A stretch of 64,000 nt of DNA from Sciurus carolinensis (lineage: Eukaryota > Chordata > Mammalia > Rodentia > Sciuridae): assembly GCF_902686445.1 (NCBI RefSeq), contig NC_062222.1, forward strand, positions 40,423,792 to 40,487,791. The letters are read 5' to 3'. A model generated the notes under the pieces. The model did not search any database. It was not told where the DNA came from and was given only the letters and a program-made list of their open reading frames with translations. Made by a program: the position numbers and the translations under genes. Numbering within the stretch: position 1 is the first letter of the stretch; each line of letters begins with the position of its first letter. Positions 12,834 through 25,600 of the stretch are shown piece after piece.

Positions 12834-13135
12834 GATCCGTGTGGTGACTGCGCTCTCCTGGGCTGGGCCAAAGCTGTGCCAGGCGAAGGGCAGACGTGGA
12901 GAATGGATGCTCTTCTTGTCCTGCCTGCAGGCTCTCACCTCTCTTCCCCACTGGTTGGTAGTATGTGGAAGGCAGGGGTGCAGAATTAGGCCCCAATCTC
13001 TCTCTGTACCCTCGGACATAGCAGAGGCCTCTTGCTTTCCGCCCTCTAGGGACAGCCAGGCCACGTGGGTGGCCCTCTCCTTGTGGAGAAGGGCTGCAGC
13101 TGTGTCACAAGTAACAAAAAACGAACAAAAAAGAT
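12834..13135 (+). other. GC-rich retro-insert of unknown origin
   Basis: A 302-bp block far richer in G+C than its surroundings. It carries an A-rich 3' end at 13109-13135 and is flanked by AAGAAAAATAA at 12823-12833 and 13136-13146. That layout (foreign sequence, A-tail, direct repeats) is what L1-mediated retroposition leaves. A 98-codon frame on the plus strand and an 84-codon frame on the minus strand are open, but I recognise neither and GC-rich DNA gives long frames by chance. It may be a fragment of a processed mRNA or of an unfamiliar SINE. Because the flank is A-rich, the 11-bp repeat is suggestive, not proof. Confidence 0.5.
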
Positions 13136-13146
13136 AAGAAAAATAA

Positions 13147-15547
13147 ATATCAGAGCCAATATATAAATAAATCCAACTAGTAGGAGAGTCAAACCAAAAT
13201 TAAGTATCAGAAGTAAATCAAAATGATAGGAAATAAAAACTCTTTCTGTAATAATGCAGAATGTAAATGTGTAAATGGTCTAAGCTCTCCAAGCAAAATA
13301 TATAGATTAGAAGAATGAGTTAAAATACAAGACCCAACCATATTTTATTTATAACAGATTTACCTTACAGGCAAAGAAATCCACAGGCTGAACGTGAAAG
13401 AATGAAAAAAGCTATACCATGCAAATGGAGACTGAAAGCAAGAAAAGCTTGCTTGTATACTCTTATATTTGATAAAGTAGGCTTCAAGACAGGATAATCT
13501 GAAGGACAAAAGTTACTTCATACTGGTTAAGGCAATCATTTAAGAACAAGATCATAAATAGATATGTCTCTGATGCTGGTGTACCTATATATGTAAAAGA
13601 ATAAAAAGAACGAGCTAGACTCTAATACAATAATACTGGGTAATTTCAACACACTTCACTCACCAATACATAGGTCATACAGACATAAACTAAGTTAAGA
13701 CTAAAGACTAAGTTATGGCACCAAAAAATACTATCAATCAATTGGCCATAACAGATATCTACATAATATTCTGTCCCTCAACAACTGAATTCACTTTCCT
13801 CTAAACTGACTGTGGCACTGCCTCTAAAAGGGACATATTCTTGGACACAAAGCAAATTTTAGTGAATGCAAAATAATAGAGATAATTCCTTCCTGTCAGA
13901 TAATAACACAAAAAATCTAAAATTCAGTAACAAGTTTAAAAACAAAAACAGAAATCCTGCTAACTCTTGCACATGTTAAATAGCACGTGTTTGAATGAGC
14001 AATGTATCAAACAAAAAATGAGAAGAGAAATTCTTAGAAGAAAATGAAAACAGAGATACAACAAATCAAATTCTTGGAGGCAGTATGAAGGCAGCTTTAA
14101 GAGGAAAGTTTATTGTACTGAGTGCTAAAATTATAAAATTAGAAAAATCACAAATAAATAATCTAGGCCTTAGAAATAGATGAAAAAACTAATTGTAAAA
14201 TTAGTAGAAGGAAGAAAATAATTACGATCAGAGCCAAAATTAATGAAATTGAGTTAATTAAAAAAATAATACAAAGGATCAGTGCAACAAAGAGGTGGTT
14301 GCTTGAAAAGATAAGCAAGATTCCAAAACCATTAGTCAAATTAACAAAAAGAAAAACTCATATCAAAAAAAAATAGTTATAAAAAACAGATATCTTCATA
14401 GACCCTTATGAAATCCAAACAATCATTTTGAAAATTTGTACTATTTTGAAAATTTATTCACCAAAAAACAGGAAATCCTGGATGATCAAGACAAATTTCT
14501 AGACACATATGACATACTCAAATTAAACCATGAAAACATAAAAAGCCTAAACATAACCATATCAGACAATGAGACTGAGGAGGCAATTAAAACTTTCCAA
14601 CAAAAAAAGCCCAGGTCCAGATGGATTCTAAGTAGAGTTCTATTAAATGTTTAAAGAAGAACTTCTGCCAATCTTCCTCAAAATATTTCATAAGATGGAA
14701 AGAGAAGGAGCACTTAAATTTATTCTATGAAGTCAGTATCACTCAAATCTAAAACCAGACAAAGACATGTCAAGGAAAGGAATCTGCAGACCAACATCCC
14801 TTATGAACATTGATGGAAAATTATTTAATAAAATATTACCAAACTGCATTAAAAAATACAGTAAGAACATTATAAAGATGATACATGACAAAACCAAAAC
14901 CAATATCATAGTGAATGGTGAAAAACTGAATGCATTTCCTCTAAAATCAAGAATAAAAAAAGATGCCCACTGTCACTACTCTTATCAATATAATTCTTGT
15001 AACTTTAGAAAAAGAAGTCAGACAAGAGAAGGAAATTAAAGGGATGCAAATAGGAAAAGAAGTCAAATTATTCAAAAATCAATACCTTTTCTAAACTTCA
15101 TCAATGAACCTCTTGAGGAAAAAAATCAGAAAAACTATCCCTTTCACATTAAATTAAATAGAAGTGAAGTTTCATTTGGAAGAACCAAAGACCCAGAATA
15201 GCCAAAGCAATACTGATTGAGAAAGAGTGATGTTGAAGGAATCACAATATAAGATCTCAAATTATATTACAGAGCTACAGTAACAAAGACAGCATTGTGT
15301 TGGCATCAAAACATATGAAGACCAATGGAATAGAAGACACAGACACAAAATCACATAGATATATTCTTCTGATACTCAACAAAGCAGCCAAAACATATGT
15401 TAGAGAAAAAATAGACTTTTAAGCAAATCGTGCTGAGAAAGCTGGATATCCTTCATGTAGAAAAATGAAACTCTATACCTGTCTTTCACCCTGCACAAAA
15501 GTCAACTCAAAGTGTTCAGAGACCGAGGAATTAGCCCAGAAAATTTG
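13147..15547 (+). pseudogene. Ancient L1 ORF2 remnant (endonuclease and RT)
   Basis: Decayed ORF2. The endonuclease region is recognisable at 13340-13960 (TACCATGCAAATGGA, TCTAATACAATAATACTGGG, TGGACACAAAGCAAATTTTA). The reverse transcriptase region lies at about 14430-15100, where short fragments translate as Leu-Asp-Thr-Tyr-Asp-Ile-Leu-Lys-Leu-Asn and Ile-Val-Asn-Gly-Glu-Lys-Leu. Intact ORF2 is a protein of roughly 1,270 residues; here no frame exceeds about 90 codons. It is interrupted at 15548 by LTR C. Confidence 0.7.
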
Positions 15548-16123
15548 CAACTGTGTAGATGTTTGGAGGTAAGGGTGTAGATTTTCAGAGACTAGGGATC
15601 CCGCTGAGGGTGAGGACATCACTGTCTCCCCCACTTCAGAAATTGGAGACTGGACTCTGAAGGCACAGAACTAATTTTACTTAGGATTGTACAAGACATA
15701 TATTTTACTTAGGATTGTACAAGACAAGGCACACTATCCAATCAGGTTAACACACTTGTTAAAGCATAACAGAATTAGCCTATAGGTGAGCTATATGTTG
15801 AGATAATATAAACAAACCAAGCATACCTAAGTAATTCTGCCCAGCAACAGGTCTGAGACAAAGGACTAGGGGGATGGCAAGCTCTAGCACACAGCATGAG
15901 GCAAGGCAGCGTGGGCAAGCTCACATCACAACTTGCTGGGATGCTTGATGAGCAAGGCCTTCCTTCAGCTTGTAGCTCAGCCTCAGCAACTGCAAAAGCC
16001 CTTCAATCCATGGTGAGTCTTTACCATTTCCTCGGATTCTCTGTCCAGACTGTTTGGCTTATTTAGACAATAGTGTCAGCAACTGCTGTCAGATAGGCTT
16101 GAGGAATGTTCTCTACACAACTG
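15548..16123. mobile_element. Solo LTR C, class II ERV, with 6-bp TSD
   Basis: The LTR is 15554-16117 (564 bp). It begins TGTAGA and ends TCTACA, a 6-bp terminal inverted repeat with TG...CA ends. Perfect CAACTG repeats at 15548-15553 and 16118-16123 are a 6-bp TSD, and the L1 ORF2 text is continuous once the LTR and one TSD copy are removed. It contains a 25-bp tandem repeat (15674-15698 and 15702-15726). I could not decide transcriptional orientation. It is unrelated by eye to LTRs A and B. Confidence 0.85.
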
Positions 16124-16980
16124 CTAGAAAAACATAGGGTCATAATTTCAACATGTTTGTGCAGGCACTGACTTCCTCAATAAAACCCCTGAAGCTTAAG
16201 AAATAAAATCAATATGGAATATGTAGGATGACATCTAATTAAAAACCTTCTGAACTGCAAAGGAAAGGATAAAGCATGTGAAGAGAGAACTACTAAATTG
16301 GAGAAAATCTTTGCCAATTATTTCTCCAACAGGGGATTAATAGCCACAACATATAAAGAACCCCCACAATTTAACACCCCCAAACAACAAATTTCACAAA
16401 TAACCCAATCAATAGATAGGCATAAGACTAAATCAACTTTTCTCAAAAGAAGGAACAGAAATTCCCAAGAAATATAGAAAAAGGTTCAATATCCCTAGCA
16501 ATCAGATAAATGCAAATCAAAACAACCCTAAGATTTCATTTCACTTCATTTAGCATTGCAATCATCAAGAATACAAAATGCTGCAAAGAATGTGGGATAA
16601 TGGGTACACTCATACATTGTTGGTGGGACTGAATTAATATAACCATTTTGGAAAGCAGTATGAAAATTCCTCAAAGAACTTGGAATGGAATCATTGTATG
16701 ACCCAGTTATACCACTCCTTCGTATTTATTCAAAAGAATTACAATCATCATACTGTATTTATACACATGTCAGTGTTTACAGCAGCACAATCCACAATAG
16801 TCAAGGTATAGAATCGGTCCAGGTACCTGTTAACAGTTTAATGGATAAAGAAAATGTGGTATATATACACAATAGAGCTTTACTCAGGCATACAGAAGAA
16901 TGAAATCATGGCATTTGATCATCAATGAAAGGAACTAAAGAGCATTATACTAAGTGAAATAAACCAGACTCAGTAAGTCA
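16124..16980 (+). pseudogene. Ancient L1 ORF2 C-terminal remnant
   Basis: Continuation of ORF2 after LTR C: AATAAAACCCCTGAAGC, then the C-terminal block around 16590-16930. The 72-codon frame at 16685-16903 preserves the Asp-Pro-Val-Ile-Pro-Leu-Leu motif typical of the ORF2 tail. The zinc-knuckle-like cysteine region is degraded. The 3' UTR with G-rich stretches follows to about 17420. Confidence 0.7.
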
Positions 16981-17420
16981 AGATCACTTTTTATCATATG
17001 GTAAAACTGAAGAAAAGTAAGGGAAAAAATGGGTAGGATGAGAGATCCCACAAAAATAGGAAATACAAGGGAAATCAGTATAACAGAGGAAGAGGGTTGA
17101 TGGAATGAGGGGGGATGAGAAAAGGGAGAACTGTGCAATGCAAATGAAACTATTATGCCATATAAATTTATAAATATACCACAGCAAATTCCACTTTTAT
17201 ATATAGTTCTAAAACATCAATTAAAAATATATAAATAGAAGGAAGACCAGTAGAGTAGAGGAAGAGGATTAGGGGGAAGGAGGACGGGAGGGAAATCAGC
17301 AATACTAGTGTCTAAAATGAACAAATTTTATTCTGTGCCTGTATGGGTATGTCAAAACAAACCCACCATCATATATCATTATATTGCCCTAATAAGAACA
17401 TTAAAAAACAGAGAAGGAAA

Positions 17421-18080
17421 ATAATTAGAGGAATTCCAATAGAATGCTTATATAAAAAGAGTAATGATATCAGAATTTTGAAATAAAACTAGTTTTGATG
17501 TTAAAATCCACAAGTATTATAACCGACTTTTCTATCTAGAGATTATAGAAAGTTAAATAGTTAGATTTCTCCTGAAATGTACCTCAGTACCGTGCAATAA
17601 ATTTATTTCCAAACACGTTTATCCAAACTTTGCAGTCAGACTTTCTTTTCTATATCACTTCTTGAATGACTGCTTACGTTTTCTCCATTGCACTTAGGAG
17701 TACTGGTCAAGACTCAAAGTTTCACTCTGTTTTCATTTATTTTCTTTCACACATCTGTCAAATTTTTCTTCCCTCTTGCTGTTTTTATTCTCTACTTCCT
17801 GGATTCTAAATGTCAGTGGTTTTTCTAGGCTCTATCTTTGATTCTACCTCATTTTTGCTTTGACTTTCCAATGATTTCACTTATATGATAATGATCCCCC
17901 AAATATTTCTTTGCCCCTACCTCCAAAGAGTCTCAGTATTTACACCTACTGCTTCTTTTATAATAATATAGGTTGTTCTTAGTTCTTACAATTTCATGAT
18001 AAAAATTCATTTATAGCTGTAAACTTTGATAAATGTAAATTAAAATGCATGTTTTAATTTAAAATTTGTTATTTATAGTA
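17421..18080. other. Unique sequence, no gene recognised
   Basis: T/C-rich unique DNA between the end of the ancient L1 and LTR B. No coding or repeat signal assigned. Confidence 0.45.
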
Positions 18081-18551
18081 ATTATTTGTCAGGGTCTTAG
18101 CCCCTTGCTCTTCTTGACCAGAGACAAGGGAAGGGGACACTCCCCAACAAGGCCAGACTGGGAAAGGTAGAGCCCACTGACCGCCGGTACCCAGTCCTCT
18201 GGGTGGAGGACAATCAGACGCTTGAGGGAGACCAGTCACAGCAGGAACTCGTTTATTGAGGAAGTCACACAGCTTTTATGTAGGGTGGAGGCTAGGTGGG
18301 AACCAATCAGCTTAAAGGTCAGCAAGGCAGTGGGGAGGGGGTGGTTCAGGCAGGCAAGAGTCCCATAGGACTATATGGCAACCAGATGATCACTTTCACA
18401 GAACTGATTGGATTGTTAACCAATCCCTGATGGTGGTCCAATTTATCGTCATGAACTTTGAAACCGCCTTTGAGCCTTGATCTTGCTTACTTGCCAGGGA
18501 GTAAGGAGTCAGCCTGAGTTAGTTAATGTGTCATTAGTCCCAACAATTATT
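18081..18551 (-). mobile_element. Solo LTR B, class II ERV, with 6-bp TSD
   Basis: The LTR is 18087-18545 (459 bp), the same family as LTR A, with TGTCAGGG...CCCAACA ends. Perfect ATTATT repeats at 18081-18086 and 18546-18551 form the TSD. On the minus strand a TATA-like TACATAAAAG lies at 18282-18273 and AATAAA at 18257-18252, a compact promoter and polyadenylation arrangement. No gag, pol or env sequence adjoins it, so LTR-LTR recombination has removed the provirus. Confidence 0.9.
18252..18282 (-). promoter_or_regulatory. TATA-like box and polyadenylation signal in LTR B
   Basis: Minus-strand TACATAAAAG (18282-18273) followed 15 bases later by AATAAA (18257-18252). Function is inferred from position in the LTR. 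LTR A keeps the first but has lost the second. Confidence 0.55.
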
Positions 18552-20228
18552 CACTGAAATATTTATCACTAGAGAACGATAATCAGTCTATTCCAGTGGC
18601 TACAACTGAATTCATAACAACCTAGCCACTGTCATCACTCTGATTTAATCTCACATTTCAAGGATTTTCTTGACTGAAAGGTTGTTTTCTTAACGTTACT
18701 CGGAAATTTTATCCCCTAGATATCTATGTTAACTCATTACTTCCCTTCAGTTATTTTCTTGAATATCACCCTATACAGTTTGCTTTCACTGCTTCCAGTA
18801 TAAAATAGAAGGTATTCAACTGCTGTGATTTTTTCTGCTTAGTTCCTGTTCTGTCTCTAGCAATTAAAACAATGAATAGTGTAAAATTTAAAAAAAAAAA
18901 TAAGGAAGGAATCAAACAAATTGATAAAAGAAGATTTAGTTGATAGCCCTGGAAAATAAAATTTAGTGTGTGTGTGTTTTTAAATGGGTAATAGAGATAT
19001 AGTGTGAGTGTGTAATCACCATTTACTGTTAAAGGCACAATAATTTTGATATTTTGTTTAATTTCCATTATTCTCTCTTATTATCATTTAATAAAAAGTA
19101 TATATGAGAAATGTTTTTAATTAAAAACAAATGATAATTTTATAATATTTTCAATTTATCTTAAAATTAAACAAAATATTGATTTTATAATAAATATATG
19201 CAGTAATTAAGAAAATTATTTTAAGATTTATAAAATAATATGTTGAATTTCAAGTGTGTTTTTAAGCCTCTGTCAATATGTCATTTTAAATTTAATCTAT
19301 TTTTTAATCTTATAACATGAATACATTAATATTATTATATAATATGTATTTGTAAGTTGTTTCTGGTTTTTAGATATTTTACTGGTGCAAACAAATTTTA
19401 GACAATTTATTTACTGAAAATATCATTTTCATAAAATATTTGTTATCATATATACAGGTAGTCCAGAATCAGATAATTTAGTATGCATCAAGAGCCTGAA
19501 AACCTAATTTATGTAAAATAAACCTTAGCTCTTAAATGATTACACTAAATGCAAATATTGGGTGAAAACTGTGATATATTTGAGAAAATCAGCCATGATA
19601 AACAGAGGCAATAAGTTTAACACCACTAACAGGCTAAGAAAAGTATTAACAATCTTTCTTGTTCCTGATATGACCTTTGCACATCCTTGGTACAGCATGC
19701 AAAGAATGCGGACTTCTTGATGGGTCTGCCTTACTCACTAGAACACAGAGTCTTTTACTTACCAGAAGGCAAACACTCTCTTCAGGGAATCTGGCAAGTC
19801 CACGGGGGATGAAATGTCCTTGAGGATAACACTAGGTCATGGAGGTTGTTAGAACTGAACTTTCTTTGTTCTAACTTGTACATAAGGAGCCCCACTGGAA
19901 TAATAAGACTTTGGAGAAGACTCTCTATGTGGAACTTCCTAGGCTGGATCCTGAAAAGATGTCCTGGGACTCCCCAGTTACATGACTTCAGGCGGTTGGT
20001 GTTTTCCCCTCATCTGTTGTATTTTTCTTTCTTTCTCTCTCAACTTTAATTTTTGCTTTCATATTACTGCTAAAGAAAATGCTACCTTGTATACAGTGTC
20101 TTTATTGTTTATCAGATCCACCTGCTAAATTCAGTAGCTGCAGACACATGTAGTGCTTTAGTGTTACAATCGCAGGCAGTTTTAATTTATTATTAATTTT
20201 TTAATTTATTTTCTTTTCATTTCTTTTA
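18552..20228. other. AT-rich unique sequence
   Basis: Very AT-rich at 19060-19460 with no coding signal. A more balanced stretch at 19640-20000 could be an old unclassified repeat, but I cannot assign it. Confidence 0.4.
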
Positions 20229-20340
20229 ATGGGGTTTCACTTTGTTCCCTTGGCTCATCTTGAACTCCTAGACTTAAGTCATCTTCCCTCCTCAGCCTCA
20301 TGAGTAGCTGGGAATACAGGCATGCATCACTGTGCCTAGT
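20229..20340 (-). mobile_element. Old monomeric B1/7SL-like SINE
   Basis: Minus-strand 7SL-derived sequence. GGGGTTTCACTTTGTTCCC, CTTGAACTCCTAGACTTAAG and CAGCCTCATGAGTAGCTGGG are diverged B1/FLAM blocks. There is no attached ID half, unlike the two B1-dID copies, so this is an older monomer type. Confidence 0.8.
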
Positions 20341-22360
20341 GATACAGACTATTTTTTGAATTACAAATAAAGTTGAAACATAATAAAAATATTTTCTAAA
20401 ACCTCAGATGAAACAGGATTTAAATTTTAAATATAGTAAAATAGTAAACATACAGTTTTGCTTTTTGTTAGAACAATTGAAAATTCAGGAAGATTAAATA
20501 AAATTGGCAATATCAATGCTCCAAAAGAGAAAATTGGCTTGCAAGTATTTTTAAGTGTCCATAGCTATATAAATGTAAAATATAGCATATAAAATAATTA
20601 ACCAGTTCTTAGTTTTAATTTAAATATAGTTATCCACAATAAATTTCCAGTCTCAGATATAATTTGAAGGTATTTGTTAATGTTAATGTTTTTTCAAAAA
20701 CTCTAGATTTTAATATATTATCTTTGGTGTCTGTAATGTCAACTGAAGAAAATTTAAGTGTATACAATTGTATAAGAGAATAAATGTCTTAAAAATGAGC
20801 CCACAGAAACTTACATGGACTCCAAAAGAGCTGCACAATAACCATAAATTGATGGTGCTTTTATTCCAAATATTTTTCCTAAAATTTTTTACTGTATAAA
20901 TACTAATAAACAATCAACACACACAAAGCACTCTGCTATAAGTGAATAGAAAAACACAGATTCTTTGTACCTATAATTTATAAACATTAATGCATTTTAG
21001 AAAAGACAATTAGATAAACATAGGTCCATAAATGATCTTTTCCTCAGTAACCAGTTCACAGAAAGTGATGAAAATCTTTTGTATGAAATTATATAAAACA
21101 AAATATTTAATCTTGAGAAATAATCATTAAGAATATAAAGAAACTAAAGTAAAATCCATTTTTGGCAATGATTAATAATAGTTAAAACAAAAGACAATAA
21201 CTTGCAGTCCATCGATCTATATTAGAATCTTATTTTTTTACCCAGGTACATGAGTATCAAATTGTATTGTGTGATATGCAGTTTGTGCAACTGTAGGTCA
21301 ATCAGTTTTTATCTTATTTAATTTTTATGCTTTATATATGCATGCATGAGCATAGGGGGTTGATTTTAACTCCATCAACTCAAAATACTTGTGATAAATA
21401 TTTGGATATCACTCTCCTGGTTTGTTTTTTAATGAAGCAGTCTGTGCTTCTAGCAAAGTTGAATTTGTATTGCAACCCATCAAGATTGATAGAAATTATC
21501 ACAGCTCAAGTAAGTTTGAGGTGATCTTAATTAATCATAAGCCACAAAATATTTGTTCTCCATCCATTTTCTGTATGTATTATAAACCTATGTTTCTACC
21601 TGTTACCTACATTAATCTGATATAACTAACTCATATAGGAAAAATTTTGCTTTTTTAAGTTTTTCTAATTATTAGTAAACATATTAAACATCATTGATAT
21701 TTTATTTTAGATATTTATTACTAATAAGATAATTGTATATTCATATAACACCAAGGGAGATTAACTGGTGTTACATGCAAAGAATTCTGTTGATACCAAT
21801 TTTTATTGTTCCAATGAGTGAAAATCTATAAAGTCATCATGTAGTTATTTACTTCACTAATCCTTAAAATAAGTAAAGACTGAATTTCCAAATGGCTTCA
21901 TGAAACACAGCATAGAGATAGGGTTATCTTTGTTATTTAGAGAGTCAAGAGTGCAGAGTTATGAAGCAGATATAGAAGCATACAGTTTCACTTAATTTTA
22001 CTACAAATGTTCATTAATCTGAATAATTTCCTCTATTTCTCTCCTCTAAGTAATCAGAGGACAAATGCTCAACTTGTAGGTTATAGAAACAAATATGCCT
22101 GATAACTTTAAAAAGGGTAGTCTCAGATGAATATTTATGTGCCCTACAACTCATTTTCTTTACGATAGTTGCACTAAGGAATATAGGTAAAAGAGAAGCA
22201 AAGTGCTTGCATGCTAAATTTAAAATAATCTAGTAGTCCAATCTTTATTACAAAGACCCATATACAGGAAGGGGTCTATGAACTACATTTTGTTACTGTG
22301 GTAGATATGATCTTTAATATAGATTTACACAGATTAAGAATGGAATGATATTTGTGTGTG
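20341..22360. other. AT-rich unique sequence
   Basis: No gene, RNA or recognised repeat. Frames of 60-70 codons occur by chance in low-GC DNA. Confidence 0.45.
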
Positions 22361-22623
22361 GATCACTTTATTGGTTTTGTTTTTCTTTTTTTCAGGTTTT
22401 TTTTTTTTATTCATTTTTGTTGTAAACAAATGGGATACATCTTTTTTCTCTGTACATGAAGTAGAGGCATACCATTTGCATAATCATAATTTTACCTAGG
22501 GTAATAGTTTTTGATTTGTTCTGTTATTTTTTTTCTTCCTCCACCCCTCCCATCCCTCTTATCCCTCTATACAGTCCCTCCTTCCTCCATTATTACCCCC
22601 TTCCCACCTCCCATTATGTGTCA

Positions 22624-25600
22624 TCATCCGCTTATCAGTGAGATCATTTATCCTTTGGTTTTTTGAAATTGGCTTATCTCACTTAGCATGATATTCTCCA
22701 ATTTCATCCATTTGCCTGCAAATGCCATAATTTTATCATTCTTTATGACTGAGTAATATTCCATTATATATATACCACATTTCTTTATTTATTCATCAGT
22801 TGAAGGGCATCTAGTTTGGTTACACAATCTAGCTATTGTGAATTGAGCAGTTATAAACATTGTTGTGGCTGTATCTCTGTAGTATGCTGATTTTAAGACC
22901 TTTGGGTACAGGCCAAGGAATGGGATAGCTGGGTCAAATGGTGGTTCCATTCCAAGTTTTCTAAGGAATCTCCACACTGCTTTCCAGAGCAGCTGCACTA
23001 ATTTGCAGCCCCACCAGCAATGTATGAGTGTACATTCTTCCCCAAATCCTTGCCAACACCTATCATTGCTTGTATTCTTGATAATTGCCATTCTAATTGG
23101 GGTGCGATGGAATCTTATAATGGTTTTGATATGCATTTCTCTTATTACTAAAGATGTTGAACATTTTTTCATATATCTGTTGATTGCTCATAGATCTTCT
23201 TTGGTGAAGTGTCTGTTCATTTCCTTAGCCCATTTGTTGATTGGGTTATTTGTATTTTTGGTGTAGAGCTTTCTGAGTTCTTTGTATATTCTGGAAATCA
23301 GTGTTCTATCTGAAGTATGAGTGGCAAAGATTCTCTCCCACTCTGTAGGTTCTCTCTTCGCATTGCTGATAGTTTCTTTTGCTGAGAGAAAGCTACTTAG
23401 CTTGAATCTATGCCAGTTATTGATTCTTGCTTTTATTTCTTGTGCTATGGGAGTCCTGTTAAGGAAGACAGATCCTAAGCTGACATGTTGAAGATTTGGA
23501 CCTACTTTTTCTTCTATAAGATGCAGGGTCTCTGGTCTGATTCCAAGGTCGTGATCCATTTTGAGTTGATTTTTCTGCAGGGTGAGATAGAGGTTTAGTT
23601 TCATTCTATTGCATATGGATTTCCAGTTTTCCCAGCACCATTTGTTGAAGAGACTGTCTTTTCTCCATTGCATATTTTTGGCACCTTTGTCTAGTATGAG
23701 AAAACTGTATTTATTTGGGTTTGTGTCTGTGTCCTCTATTCTGTACCATTGATCTACCTGTCTATTTTGGTACCAATACCATGCCGTATTTGTTACTATT
23801 GCTTTGTAGTATAGTTGAAGGTCTGGTACTGTGTTACCCCCTGTTTCGCTCTTTCTGCTAAGGATTGTTTTAGGTGTTCTGGGTTTCTTATTCTTACAGA
23901 TGAATTTCATGATTGATTGCTCTATTTCTGTAAGGTACGTCATTGGGATTTTAATTGGAATTGCATTGAATCTGTATAGCACTTTTGGTAGTATGGTCAT
24001 TTTGACAATATTAGTTCTGCCTATCCAAGAACATGGGAGATCTTTCCATCTTCTAAGGTTTTCTTTCATTTCTTTCTGTAGTGTTCTGTAGTTCTCATTG
24101 TAGAGGTCTTTCACCACTTTTGTTTGATTGATTCCCAAGTATTTTATTTTTTTCGAAGCTATTGTGAATGGGGTAGTTTTCCTAACTTCTCTTTCTGAAG
24201 ATTCATCAGTTATGTATATAAATGCATTGGATTTATGGGCATTGATCTTATATCCTGCTACTTTACTGAATTCACTTATGAATTCTAAAAGTTTTCTAGT
24301 GGAATTTCTCAGTTCCTCTAAATATATAATCACATCATAAGCAAATAGGGATAGTCTGAGTTCTTTTCTCCTATTTGTATTCTTTAATTTCCTTGGTCTG
24401 TTTAATTGCTCTGGATAGAGTTTCGAGGACAATGTTGAATAGAAGTGTTGAAAGAGGGCATCACTGCCTTGTTCCAGTTTTTAGGGGGAATAATTTCAGT
24501 TTTTCACCATTTTGAATGATATTGCCCATGGGCTTAGCATAGATGACCTTTGCAATGTTAAGGAATGTTCCCACTATCTCTATTTTTACTAGTGTTTTGA
24601 GCATGAAGGGATGCTGTACTTTATCAAATGCTTTTTCTGCATCTATCACAATAATCATGTGATTCTTGACTTTAAGTCTGTTGATATGGTGAATTACATT
24701 TATTGATTTCCGGATGTTGAACCAACCTTATATTTTTAATATATTTTTGTATGCGATTTGCTAAGATTTTGTTGAGACTTTTGGTATCAATGTTCATTAA
24801 TGATATTGGTCTGAGATTTTCTTTCCTCCATGTGTCTCTGTCTGGTTTAGGTAAAAGGGTGATATTGGCTTCATAGAATGATTTTGGGAGGGTTCCCTCC
24901 TCTTCTATTTCATGAAATACTTTGAGAAGTATTGGAATGAGCTCTTCTTTAAAGGATTTGTAGAACTCGGCTGAGAACCCATCTGGTCCCAGACATTTCT
25001 TTGTTAGTAGGCTTTTGATGACTTCTTCTATTTCATTACTTGAAATTGATCTATTTAAATTGTGTATGTCCTCCTCGTTCAGTTTAGGCAAATCATATGT
25101 CTTTAGAAACCTGTTGATATCTTCGAGATTTTCTATTTTGTTGGAGTATAGATTTTCAAAATAGCTTCTAATTATGTTTTGTATTTCAATCGTGTCTGTT
25201 GTGATATTTTCTTGTTCATTCCAAATTTTAGTAATTTGGGTTTTCTCTCTCCTTCTCTTTGTTAGTGTGGCTAAGGATTTATCAATTTTGTTTATTTTTT
25301 TCAAAGAACTATTTATTTTGTCAATTTTTTCTATTGTTTCTTTTGTTTCATTTTCATTGATTTCAGCTCTGATTTTAACTATTTCCTGTCTTCTACTAAT
25401 TTGGTGTTGCTCTGTTCTTTTTCTAGGGCTTTGAACTGTAGTATTAGGTCATTTATTTGTTAATTTTTTCTTCTTTTTATTGAATGCACTCCATGAAATA
25501 AATTTTCCTCTAAGTACTGCTTTCATAGTGTCCCAGAGATTTTGATATGATGTTTCTTTGTTCTCATTTACCTCTAAGAATTTTTTAATTTCCTTCCTGA

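Larger units (their letters stand above)
6920..17420 (+). mobile_element. Ancient near-full-length L1, host of nested insertions
   Basis: A heavily mutated plus-strand L1. A GATGGCGGAGTAGA-like 5' start is discernible near 6926. A long 5' UTR follows to about 9990, then ORF1-like sequence (10020-10255, continuing 12218-12780), ORF2 (endonuclease-like text from about 13150, reverse transcriptase about 14400-15100, C-terminus about 16550-16930) and a 3' UTR ending near 17420. It is split by an LTR (7807-8230), an inverted L1 (10275-12217), a GC-rich retro-insert (12834-13135) and another LTR (15554-16117). Continuity across the ORF2 interruption is clear: text before 15548 and after 16123 joins into normal L1 sequence. 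The 5' UTR boundaries are less certain than the ORF2 part. Every frame is broken. Confidence 0.65.

Noticed and set aside
23831..24340. Plus-strand open frames of 70-86 codons
   Set aside because: They lie antisense to L1 ORF2, which explains the openness; the translations are hydrophobic shadows without family resemblance.
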